Assembly (NCBI GenBank): GCA_009930155.1
Contig: RZYX01000049.1
Coordinates: forward strand, 1-13,243
Length of the DNA stretch: 13,243 nt
Direction of reading: 5' to 3'
Source: Clostridia bacterium
GTDB lineage: Bacteria > Bacillota_A > Clostridia > Oscillospirales > Acutalibacteraceae
Shown in pieces: positions 6,781-13,243 of the stretch. The position numbers were made by a program, and so were the translations under genes. The notes beneath the pieces are model-generated. The model ran no database searches, had not been told where the DNA came from, and saw only the letters and a list, made by a program, of their open reading frames with translations. The first letter of the stretch is position 1, and each line of letters opens with the position of its first letter.

Positions 6781-6806
6781 CCTATAACAAAACAAGACAT
6801 TAGCTA

Positions 6807-6835
6807 TTTACAATATTTGGGTTTTGGTGTATATT
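6807..6835 (+). promoter_or_regulatory. Promoter of the SCIFF peptide gene
   Basis: TTTACA (6807-6812), 17-bp spacer, TATATT (6830-6835). Initiation near 6842 would give a leader of about 37 nt before the peptide start. GATAAT at 6846-6851 is a weaker alternative -10. Confidence 0.55.
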
Positions 6836-6878
6836 ATTAAGCGTTGATAATATATTTTTTTAGAAGGAGATTTTTATT

Positions 6879-7034
6879 ATGAAAAGAATAAACACTCTTA
6901 ACACACGCGATTTAGCTAAAAGCGTAAAAAATGGCGGTTGTGGCGAATGCCAAACTTCATGCCAATCAGCTTGCAAAACCTCTTGTGGCGTTGCAAATCA
7001 GCCTTGTGAGAACAAAAACAACAAAGAACAATAA
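6879..7034 (+). CDS. scfA: SCIFF six-cysteine ranthipeptide precursor
   Basis: A 51-aa ribosomally made precursor peptide of the SCIFF family (six cysteines in forty-five residues). Start ATG 6879 follows AGAAGGAGA by about 8 nt. The N-terminal leader MKRINTLNTRDLAKSVKNGG matches the family, whose leaders are read by the maturase. The core holds Cys21, 24, 28, 32, 36 and 43 in the family pattern GGCGECQTSCQSACKTSC, then GVANQPCE and a lysine/asparagine-rich tail. In characterised members a radical SAM enzyme joins Cys32 to Thr37; here residue 37 is Gly. The modifying enzyme is encoded 80 nt downstream. The role of mature SCIFF is not settled; quorum-type signalling has been proposed for related ranthipeptides. 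Confidence 0.95.
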   Translation: MKRINTLNTRDLAKSVKNGGCGECQTSCQSACKTSCGVANQPCENKNNKEQ

Positions 7035-7049
7035 TTGATTAGCTAAAAT

Positions 7050-7088
7050 AATTGCCGCCTGTTTCACAAAAGTGAGCAAGCGGCAATT
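7050..7088 (+). terminator. Hairpin between SCIFF precursor and maturase (partial terminator)
   Basis: Arms AATTGCCGC (7050-7058) and GCGGCAATT (7080-7088) pair perfectly, and the loop holds a second small stem, TTCAC/GTGAG with AAAA tip. A short TTTATT tract follows. Placed after the precursor stop and before the maturase ribosome site, it probably lets only part of the transcripts continue and protects the short upstream mRNA, giving more peptide than enzyme. Confidence 0.75.
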
Positions 7089-7114
7089 TTATTGCAGAAA
7101 AGGACGGATAAATT

Positions 7115-8488
7115 ATGATTCATCAGTATAAAATGAACGGATATAATATTGTTTTGGACACTTTTAGCGGATCTGTTCATTCAGTCGATGAGGTTGCATA
7201 CGATATAATAAGCCTTTATGAAAACACATCAAAAGAAGAGATTGTAACCCAAATTCTAAATAAGTACAAAAACAACGCCGACATTACCAAAGATGAAGTA
7301 CTTGAATGTATTAATGATATTGAAACTTTAAAGAAAGACGGCAAGCTATTTACCGAAGATAATTATGCCGACATGGCATTTGACTTTAAAAATCGCAGTA
7401 ATGATGTAAAGGCACTTTGTCTTCATGTTGCGCATACTTGTAATTTAAATTGTCAATATTGCTTTGCACGCCAAGGTAACTATAATGGCGAAAGAGCTGT
7501 AATGAGTTTTGAAGTTGGCAAACAATCTCTTGATTATTTAATTGCAAACTCTGGCAACCGCACTAATTTAGAGGTAGACTTTTTTGGTGGAGAACCTCTT
7601 ATGAACTGGGATGTTGTAAAACAGCTAGTAAACTATGCTCGAACACAAGAAAAAATTCACAACAAAAAGTTTCGCTTTACGCTTACTACCAATGGAATGC
7701 TTATTGATGATGATGTTATTGAATTTTCAAACAAGGAAATGCATAATGTTGTACTTAGTTTGGACGGCAGAAAAGAAGTTCATGACAATTTGCGTAAAAA
7801 CCTTGCTGGTGACGGAAGTTACGACATTATCGTTCCAAAATTTAAAAAGTTTATAGAAAAACGCGGTGACAAAGATTACTATATACGCGGTACATTTACT
7901 CACAACAATGTAGATTTTACAAATGATATTTTTCATATGAGAGAACTTGGTTTCACAGAATTAAGCATGGAGCCAGTAGTTTGTAAACCTACAGACCCAT
8001 ATGCACTAACTATGGAAGATTTGCCAAAGTTGTTTGAGCAATATGAGCTTTTAGCTACTGAAATGATTAAACAAAAAAAGGCTGGAAATGGTTTTACCTT
8101 TTATCACTATATGATAGATTTAGAACATGGCCCCTGTATCTATAAGCGTATTTCTGGTTGCGGTTCTGGCACAGAATACATGGCTGTTACTCCATGGGGC
8201 GAGCTATTCCCCTGCCACCAGTTTGTTAACAACCCTAAATACAGCATGGGTAATGTTTGGGACGGTGTAACTAATACTACTCTTAGAGACGAATTTAAGC
8301 TCTGCAATGTATATGCTAGAAGTGAATGTAATGACTGCTGGGCAAAGCTTTATTGTTCAGGTGGATGTACTGCTAATGCTTATCACTCAACAGGCAGCAT
8401 TACAGGAATATATGAGTATGGTTGTGAATTATTCCGCAAACGCATAGAATGTGCTATTATGGTAAAGGTAGCTGAAGCTGAAGAATAA
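7115..8488 (+). CDS. scfB: SCIFF maturase, radical SAM/SPASM thioether-forming enzyme
   Basis: Cytoplasmic radical SAM enzyme of 457 aa that installs thioether crosslinks in the SCIFF peptide (homologues CteB and Tte1186). Residues 1-90 form the leader-binding PqqD-like region (RRE), starting MIHQYKMNGYNIVLDTFSGSV. The radical SAM cluster motif is CNLNCQYC (Cys109, 113, 116), followed by the SAM-binding DFFGGEPL (155-162). The SPASM domain matches CX9-15GX4C at Cys349-Gly362-Cys367 and CX2CX5CX3C at Cys405, 408, 414, 418, with Cys437 after; these bind two auxiliary [4Fe-4S] clusters. Cys341 and Cys397 are further conserved-looking cysteines. Start ATG 7115 follows AAAGGACGG. Length and motifs are complete, so the enzyme should be active. 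No exporter or protease gene follows. Confidence 0.95.
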   Translation: MIHQYKMNGYNIVLDTFSGSVHSVDEVAYDIISLYENTSKEEIVTQILNKYKNNADITKDEVLECINDIETLKKDGKLFTEDNYADMAFDFKNRSNDVKALCLHVAHTCNLNCQYCFARQGNYNGERAVMSFEVGKQSLDYLIANSGNRTNLEVDFFGGEPLMNWDVVKQLVNYARTQEKIHNKKFRFTLTTNGMLIDDDVIEFSNKEMHNVVLSLDGRKEVHDNLRKNLAGDGSYDIIVPKFKKFIEKRGDKDYYIRGTFTHNNVDFTNDIFHMRELGFTELSMEPVVCKPTDPYALTMEDLPKLFEQYELLATEMIKQKKAGNGFTFYHYMIDLEHGPCIYKRISGCGSGTEYMAVTPWGELFPCHQFVNNPKYSMGNVWDGVTNTTLRDEFKLCNVYARSECNDCWAKLYCSGGCTANAYHSTGSITGIYEYGCELFRKRIECAIMVKVAEAEE

Positions 8489-8586
8489 TTCTATATTTTG
8501 TTCATACGCCTAAAGTGTTAGACTACTAAAACATATGGAATATTAATAATATTTTAGATGCAATTTACATAAAAGATAATTTCATA

Positions 8587-8632
8587 AAAAGAGAACCTAC
8601 AAGCTGATTTAACAACTTGTAGGTTCTCTTTT
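8587..8632 (-). terminator. Strong terminator shared by tRNA-Ala and the SCIFF operon
   Basis: Arms of 17 bp, AAAAGAGAACCTACAAG (8587-8603) and its complement (8616-8632), with a 12-nt loop. On the minus strand the stem begins at the last base of tRNA-Ala and ends in TTTTTATG, a good release tract. On the plus strand it ends transcripts of the maturase, though the T tract there is short. Confidence 0.85.
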
Positions 8633-8707
8633 GGTGGAGATAAGGGGGCTCGAACCCCTGACCTCTACACTGCCAGTGTAGCGCTCTCCCAGCTGAGCTA
8701 TACCCCC
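8632..8707 (-). tRNA. tRNA-Ala (anticodon GGC)
   Basis: A full 76-nt cloverleaf with encoded CCA. The acceptor stem GGGGGTA pairs with TATCTCC and contains the G3-U70 wobble that marks alanine tRNAs. D stem GCTC/GAGC, anticodon stem CTACA/TGTAG with loop CTGGCAG (anticodon GGC, reads GCC and GCU), T stem AGGGG/CCCCT with loop TTCGAGC. All arms pair without breaks, so it should be functional. Confidence 0.97.
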
Positions 8708-8710
8708 ATG

Positions 8711-8822
8711 TGGTGGAAACACCTTATTTTCTAAGGGTTTCCGGCATTATTAAATTTTATATTGCTGAATTTTATGGGGCTGCACACCGGATGACTTGCG
8801 CTCCCAGCTGAGCTATACCCCC
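8711..8822 (-). pseudogene. tRNA-Ala relic: intact 5' part and CCA end, replaced middle
   Basis: On the minus strand 24 nt at 8824-8801 are identical to the functional tRNA-Ala from 2 nt before its first base through the D arm (GGGGGTATAGCTCAGCTGGG), then AG is deleted and CGC continues. The anticodon arm and T arm are not recognisable. The relic ends in TCCACCA at 8717-8711, the same 3' end as the functional tRNA, only 3 nt before the first base of that tRNA, the spacing of tandem tRNA genes. Total length is 112 nt against 76. It cannot fold as a canonical tRNA. Confidence 0.7.
8715..8742. repeat. Imperfect hairpin inside the tRNA relic
   Basis: GGAAAC (8715-8720) pairs with GTTTCC (8737-8742) and CCTTA (8722-8726) with TAAGG (8732-8736), with one bulged A and a 5-nt loop. 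There is no T tract, so it is not a terminator. It fills the place where the anticodon and T arms should be. Confidence 0.6.
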
Positions 8823-8824
8823 AT

Positions 8825-8995
8825 ATAAAAATCAATATATATGCTATGTACTGTTTAAAAAAATGTTCAATTAACGGTATAAATTTTAACACAATTTCAC
8901 TTACAGTGCAATAGTTATTTTAAAAATTGTTATTAACAAGTTGCTAGTGTATTGATGCAATTGCTTTATATAAAATTCTGTATAAAATTATATAA
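8825..8995. other. AT-rich intergenic stretch upstream of the tRNA pair
   Basis: No coding frame is seen. It should hold the promoter of the tRNA relic and tRNA-Ala: on the minus strand TTGAAC at 8870-8865 with TAGCAT or TATATT further downstream are candidates, none convincing. Confidence 0.4.
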
Positions 8996-9026
8996 CAAAG
9001 CGGTTTAAATTTTCAAAACCGCTTTG
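8996..9026 (-). terminator. Terminator of the amidase operon
   Basis: Arms CAAAGCGGTTT (8996-9006) and AAACCGCTTTG (9016-9026), 9-nt loop, 10 bp past the amidase stop codon. The tail on the minus strand is TTATATAATTTTATA, moderately T-rich. Confidence 0.75.
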
Positions 9027-9036
9027 TTTATTGCTA

Positions 9037-11901
9037 TTAATAATTATTGATATATGATATTATTCCATTTGTTATTGCAGATGATAATATTTCTTGATTT
9101 GCAGGGGTTGTAAGTAGTGTAACTTCAGTTGGATTTGACATAAATCCACACTCGATAAGAATGGCAGGGCAAACATCCACCCTTGCTATTCTAAATGGAT
9201 AAAAGTTTATTCCCCTATCTTGAATCGGTCTTCCATAAATCGAATTCCAAGCTGACAACAAATTGTTGTGTACTTCTTTTGCAAGCGGAAATGAATATGG
9301 TTTAAAGTAATATGCCGATGTACCTGTTGATGTTGAACTTGTGCTTGAATCATTATGAATGCTTAAAGATATGTCAGGCTTTAATTCTGTTATATAATTT
9401 GCTCTGTCTGTAAGTGCTCTTGTTGTATCCCCTGTCCTTGTCATCACAACATTAACTCCGAGCGCCACAAGCTTTTGCTTTACAAGATTTGAAAGAATAA
9501 GATTAGCTTTTGACTCATAATATTGTTTGCCTGTTTCAGAATCAATAATTGCACCAAGAGCTCCTGGGTCAGAACCTCCATGACCTGGGTCAATTAAAAC
9601 AGTGTATCCACTAAGTGCTGTTGGCTTATTCTTTATGTATAATACAAAACTACCAGTTGAATCATCGTGAGATAAATCATAGCCATAAAATGCACCGGAT
9701 TTTCTAAGGTGAAGACGAAGAGTTGAAGTTCCATTCTGCCCTACATTTACCCATTCTGCACTGCTTACAACATTACTTCCGCTAACATCTACAGCACCAC
9801 TTGCAGAATATGTGTAATAGAAAATAACATCAACATAACTTGCGGTAAAACTTGCAACATTAAATACTCTGCTATCGTATCCTTTAAAGTAACTTTGTGG
9901 GTTTTGCTGAACATTAAAAGGAACCCACCAATCAGTTTTAAGCTTTATTTGTGTTGCCTTTGATGTGCTTACACTCTCTGTCACTTGAACTCCATTTACA
10001 ATTTGTTCTGCTGGATTATCAGAGTATGTCATATCATTTGCACTTACAAGTCGCCCTGATGAAAGCTTGTAGTATTTTTGATTATCTATTGTAGCTTCCG
10101 CTTCAATAAAGTCATATGTTCCCTTCGGTAATTGAGTGAAAGTTGGATTATATTTACCATCAAGAGTTTGTGCATCATATGTTTCTGCATACTTTGATGA
10201 AACAACACCAAGTCTTTGTGATGTTCTGGCATTAACATATATATTTGCTCCCTTATGGTAATCAGAATGGCCTTGGAAACTGGCAAAAACTTTTGTTGCT
10301 CCAAGGTTTTGAACGCTTGTTGTGCCTGCTGGCAATTTATATGTACCAACATAAGTTACATAATCAAAGCTATAAGTGTTTGCAAGGTCACCCTCTGCCA
10401 CTTCTGCACTACCTATGCTCATTGGAATTTTTGAGCCATTAATTGTTGCATAAACATCAGAGCCTTCTATTGCTACCGCTTTAATTTCTATTGATGTTCC
10501 GCCGATGCCATACGCATTACCAGTTGGTGAAATAGATTTAATTACATCTAAAGTATAATTTACAGAATACACTTTTGTCTGCCCTTTATTAGCAAAAGTA
10601 AAAACATTGTTTCCTGCTTTTAAATCAAGTACTAATGAAAAATATCCTTCATCTGTTCTATCAAGTTCTTCACCATTAAGAGTGATTGGAGAAGATGGGT
10701 CTCCTGTTCCAGTAAATGATATTTTTGATTCCGATGTATTTATTTTAGTTTTGGATTGATTTGTTATTATCAAATCTGTAAGAACAAATTTTGAATCCAA
10801 CTGACCATTAAGATAAGCTGTAAAACGCTGTATACTTGAGTTTTTATCTGCTTTAAAAGCCGCAAGGTTATAAAATCCATTTCCCTTGCAATTTTTAAGC
10901 TCCGTTGTTGCCATCATTTGTCTTGCAAGCTCGTCCGCATTGCTCCATGTTGTATTGTCAGAGCATACTAAATCGACTCTATGCTTTGCAAACAAAGCAA
11001 CATTAGTGCCTTCTACAACGCTGTTCCACCATTCCATACAGGTTTTATAGTTGGCATTTGCTCTTGCCATTGAATTGTCGCCATCAACATATATAAAATC
11101 AACATATCCATTTTTTACCCAAAGCTTTGTATCCAGCTGTGAATCCATATATGATTCATAGTACGATGATGTATTTGAGCCAGTTTCATCATGTTTTATA
11201 TGTGCCCAAACAGGGGAAACTTCAACACCAAACTCTATAACTTTGTTTACACTTTTTGCTGTTTCTTCAATATTTTTTATTGTATCATTTATCGCTAATG
11301 TTTTTGCTGTTGCATCACCAGTAAAAATAGATGTATCAAAACTTGTAATATCTGTCATCAAGATAGCATCAGCATCAGATTGAGCAAGTTTTTTTATAAG
11401 TATATCATTGCTTTTAATTTCTGAATCTACTAATATAGCGTCATTGTAACTCAAAGTTGCAACAACATATAAATTATTTTCATGTGCTTTTTCTGATATA
11501 TAACTTAAAACATCAAATTCATCTTTACCTGTTCCTATTAATATTGGCTGTTTTTCAGCAAGAGCTGAAACATAAATAGTGTTAAAACCTTTTTCTGTAG
11601 TATATTTTAATCCTTCATCAATACTTGCTTTAATCTCATCAACAGAAAACTCTGGATTTACTAAAAAATCTACTCCTGCTACAAGATACATTCCAAATAC
11701 TTTTTCAGGAATTTTTCGTTTGACTCTATTATCTTTTTCCGCTAAATCTGTTACAGTTGTTACTGATGTTTCTTTAACATCATCAAATCTGTTTGAAAAA
11801 AAACTAAGCTTACCTGTTCTCGCTAAAACAAAAGCAATTATTATAATAACCCAAACAGTTATTGCAGCTGTTATAAGTGCTATTTTTTTCTTCTTATTCA
11901 T
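9037..11901 (-). CDS. Membrane-anchored GHL10-like / Amidase_3 N-acetylmuramoyl-L-alanine amidase
   Basis: A 954-aa surface protein. Residues 7-27 form an uncleaved membrane anchor after a lysine-rich start. About 66-350 is a TIM-barrel-like domain related to GHL10 proteins (GFNTIYVSALAEKQP, DADAILMTD, FGVEVSP, NGYVDFIYVDGDN). About 375-455 looks like a bacterial Ig-like beta sandwich (FTGTGDPSSPITLNGEEL), and about 560-625 may be SH3-like. The last 190 residues are a zinc amidase of the Amidase_3 family that cuts the bond between N-acetylmuramic acid and L-Ala: ligands His774 (DPGHGG), Glu796 (YYESKAN) and His849 (SIHND), with catalytic Glu917 (IECGFMSNP). The ATG at 11901 has AGGGGG 7 nt upstream. 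It lies 53 nt after a stand-alone GHL10 gene on the same strand. The amidase part is very secure; catalytic activity of the barrel is doubtful. Confidence 0.93.
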   Translation of the reverse strand: MNKKKKIALITAAITVWVIIIIAFVLARTGKLSFFSNRFDDVKETSVTTVTDLAEKDNRVKRKIPEKVFGMYLVAGVDFLVNPEFSVDEIKASIDEGLKYTTEKGFNTIYVSALAEKQPILIGTGKDEFDVLSYISEKAHENNLYVVATLSYNDAILVDSEIKSNDILIKKLAQSDADAILMTDITSFDTSIFTGDATAKTLAINDTIKNIEETAKSVNKVIEFGVEVSPVWAHIKHDETGSNTSSYYESYMDSQLDTKLWVKNGYVDFIYVDGDNSMARANANYKTCMEWWNSVVEGTNVALFAKHRVDLVCSDNTTWSNADELARQMMATTELKNCKGNGFYNLAAFKADKNSSIQRFTAYLNGQLDSKFVLTDLIITNQSKTKINTSESKISFTGTGDPSSPITLNGEELDRTDEGYFSLVLDLKAGNNVFTFANKGQTKVYSVNYTLDVIKSISPTGNAYGIGGTSIEIKAVAIEGSDVYATINGSKIPMSIGSAEVAEGDLANTYSFDYVTYVGTYKLPAGTTSVQNLGATKVFASFQGHSDYHKGANIYVNARTSQRLGVVSSKYAETYDAQTLDGKYNPTFTQLPKGTYDFIEAEATIDNQKYYKLSSGRLVSANDMTYSDNPAEQIVNGVQVTESVSTSKATQIKLKTDWWVPFNVQQNPQSYFKGYDSRVFNVASFTASYVDVIFYYTYSASGAVDVSGSNVVSSAEWVNVGQNGTSTLRLHLRKSGAFYGYDLSHDDSTGSFVLYIKNKPTALSGYTVLIDPGHGGSDPGALGAIIDSETGKQYYESKANLILSNLVKQKLVALGVNVVMTRTGDTTRALTDRANYITELKPDISLSIHNDSSTSSTSTGTSAYYFKPYSFPLAKEVHNNLLSAWNSIYGRPIQDRGINFYPFRIARVDVCPAILIECGFMSNPTEVTLLTTPANQEILSSAITNGIISYINNY

Positions 11902-11937
11902 TTAACATCCCCCTGAAATCGCTACATATTGACAAAA

Positions 11938-11962
11938 TGTTATAATAAATTTAATTATAACA
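11938..11962. repeat. Inverted repeat between GHL10 and amidase genes
   Basis: Arms TGTTATAA (11938-11945) and TTATAACA (11955-11962) with a 9-nt AT spacer. It overlaps the GHL10 stop codon (11957-11955) and the extended -10 of the amidase promoter. It may be an operator or only AT-rich chance symmetry. Confidence 0.45.
11954..11962 (-). promoter_or_regulatory. Candidate internal promoter of the amidase gene
   Basis: Extended -10 TG-T-TATAAT at 11962-11954, about 53 bp before the amidase start, overlapping the end of the GHL10 gene. No strong -35 element; TTGAAA just upstream is too close to serve. Confidence 0.35.
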
Positions 11963-13184
11963 CATTTTTCAAAAATTGCATCTCATCTTTAGTATTTTCT
12001 GCGGAAATATATTGGTATGAATACAAAATAATTCCATCGTAGCGTGAAAGGCTTTTTAAATATGTAACCTGTCTGCTAACAATATCGCTATCTGTTTGCC
12101 ATTCATTTATTCCTGCACCCGCATATTCATCAATTTGACCACATTTATATAGTGCGAGTCCATAGCAAATTTTCACCTTGCTATCTTTCATTATTTCTGA
12201 CCACTCTAATGCTACTTTCTCAAATGGTTTTATTTCATTTTTAAATCCATAATAAAGTTGTGGCATCATAAAATCCACATATCCTGTGTTATTAACCCAC
12301 TCACTTATATCAGCATAATAGGTGTCATAGTTGTTTTGAATATCCCCTGAAGGACTTATTCCAAGTTTTATATCACTATTTACAGATTTAATTGCAGAAT
12401 ATAAGCCGCTTACAAAAATGTTTACATTATCCCTTCTCCAGTCTGAAAGACTACGCTTACCCCCTTGATTCAAATATTCATCGTACTGAGTTTTATCTAT
12501 ATTTTCATCAGTTGACGGATAAAAATAATCATCCATATGTATTGCATCTATAGAATAGTTTTCTATTATTTCTCTAACGCCATCTATCAAAATTTTTTGC
12601 ACCTCCGATACAGAAGGATTGTAAAATATACCACTATCTGTAACAATTACCCAATCATCATTTTCTGCTATTTCATCCTCTCTCCACATCCTTGCGGGAT
12701 TTTTTTTATCAAGCTTAGAAAAATCTGTTTCATATAAAACTCTATATGGATTTATCCATGCATGAATTTGAAGTCCAAACAAATCTGCTTGTTCACACAT
12801 TATTTTTAAAGGGTCATAGCCTGGATCTACTCCTTGTGTTCCTGTTATATATTTGCTATATGGATAAATATTTGATACATAAAAAGCATCTGAAAATGGA
12901 CGAACATGAACAATCACAGTGTTTAGTCCCATTTCTTTTACATTATTAAACATAGTGTTTATTTTTGCGGTAAAACTTTCCTCCGTTCCCCCTGCTTCAC
13001 TTTTCATAGATAGCTCATAATAATTTATCCAAACAGCTTTCATCTCATTATCTGTGTTTATAATCTTTTGGGAATTATTTTTTATAACAGTTGGTTTTTG
13101 TATTTCGTCTTTATCTTTATTGCAGTAGCAAAGTAAAAATATAATAGATATAATAAAAATTAAAACTACAAATCTTTTTTTCAT
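11955..13184 (-). CDS. GHL10-family glycosyl hydrolase (DUF187), exported
   Basis: A 409-aa exported protein of the GHL10 family, putative envelope glycosidases with a TIM barrel, acting outside the membrane. Residues 4-20 are a hydrophobic export signal; Cys19 and Cys21 suggest a lipoprotein, but Tyr before Cys21 makes a poor lipobox, so lipidation is uncertain. The catalytic-like domain runs from about 46 to the end with family motifs MKAVWINYYEL (48-58), GLNTVIVHVRPFSDAFY (86-102), HAWINPYRVLY (141-151), DAIHMDDYFYP (213-223, acidic pair Asp218/Asp219), LGISPSG (274-280) and YVDFMMPQLYYGF (302-314). The ATG at 13184 follows GGGAGG by about 9 nt. It is probably first in an operon with the amidase. 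The true substrate of the family is not well established; peptidoglycan or a wall glycan is likely from context. Confidence 0.88.
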   Translation of the reverse strand: MKKRFVVLIFIISIIFLLCYCNKDKDEIQKPTVIKNNSQKIINTDNEMKAVWINYYELSMKSEAGGTEESFTAKINTMFNNVKEMGLNTVIVHVRPFSDAFYVSNIYPYSKYITGTQGVDPGYDPLKIMCEQADLFGLQIHAWINPYRVLYETDFSKLDKKNPARMWREDEIAENDDWVIVTDSGIFYNPSVSEVQKILIDGVREIIENYSIDAIHMDDYFYPSTDENIDKTQYDEYLNQGGKRSLSDWRRDNVNIFVSGLYSAIKSVNSDIKLGISPSGDIQNNYDTYYADISEWVNNTGYVDFMMPQLYYGFKNEIKPFEKVALEWSEIMKDSKVKICYGLALYKCGQIDEYAGAGINEWQTDSDIVSRQVTYLKSLSRYDGIILYSYQYISAENTKDEMQFLKNVL

Positions 13185-13243
13185 TTGATTTTACCTCCCG
13201 ATATTTTAATTGACATTGATATATTAAACATATAGAATATATA

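Noticed and set aside
7035..7114. Riboswitch or T-box between SCIFF and maturase
   Set aside because: The gap is only 80 nt and almost fully taken by a simple stem; no T-box sequence or multi-helix aptamer is visible.
8587..8742. CRISPR repeats
   Set aside because: The repeated pieces are two copies of a tRNA 5' part and two unrelated hairpins, with no regular spacing.
8711..8822. A second functional tRNA
   Set aside because: Anticodon and T arms are missing and the length is 112 nt; only the D arm and the two ends match a tRNA.
8938..8995. Direct TATAAAATT-type repeats upstream of the amidase terminator
   Set aside because: Short AT-rich similarity expected by chance in DNA of this composition.
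10086..10442. Open frames on both strands within the amidase gene
   Set aside because: Out-of-frame shadows of the 954-aa protein, low-complexity and without ribosome sites.
12537..12949. Two plus-strand open frames opposite the GHL10 gene
   Set aside because: Antisense shadows; the minus-strand frame has continuous GHL10 motifs across the same region.

Overview
The window reads as chromosomal DNA of an AT-rich Gram-positive anaerobe of class Clostridia, most likely a Ruminococcus/Oscillospiraceae-type organism (inference). The reasons are strong GGAGG ribosome sites, sigma-A promoters, lipoprotein signal peptides, and above all a six-cysteine SCIFF precursor next to its radical SAM maturase, a pair that is almost a signature of Clostridia.

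Layout. 1-167 (-): 5' end of an aldo/keto reductase cut by the window edge. 215-485 (+): 3' remnant of an IS30-family element. 472-3472 (-): a compact, translationally coupled operon znuA-znuC-znuB-zur, whose near-consensus promoter carries a 21-bp Fur/Zur-type palindrome. The repressor would close an autoregulatory loop on zinc uptake. The last codons of zur lie in the end of the IS30 remnant. 3832-5193 (-): nfeD and an SPFH/stomatin gene, ending in a palindromic terminator. A divergent promoter region then separates nfeD from an Orn/Lys/Arg-decarboxylase-like PLP enzyme (5341-6780, +). 6879-8488 (+): a ranthipeptide locus, made of a 51-aa SCIFF precursor (not previously called because it is short), a hairpin in the gap, and the radical SAM/SPASM maturase. 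8587-8824: a shared terminator, tRNA-Ala(GGC) on the minus strand, and just upstream of it a tRNA-like relic with an intact 5' part and a CCA end but a replaced middle. 9037-13184 (-): a two-gene envelope operon, a GHL10-family hydrolase followed by a 954-aa membrane-anchored protein that joins a degenerate GHL10-like domain to a C-terminal zinc N-acetylmuramoyl-L-alanine amidase.

How the parts work together. The zinc operon imports Zn(II) and senses it. NfeD and SPFH form a membrane-microdomain pair. The SCIFF pair makes a thioether-crosslinked peptide of still unclear role. The GHL10 and amidase pair probably remodels peptidoglycan. No prophage, CRISPR array or complete mobile element is present.

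Most worth a second look: the SCIFF peptide has Gly where the characterised acceptor Thr37 should be; a tRNA-Ala relic abuts the functional tRNA; the amidase carries a GHL10-like domain that has lost active-site-like residues kept by its neighbour; and an IS30 scar forms the 3' end of zur and possibly a promoter for the next gene.
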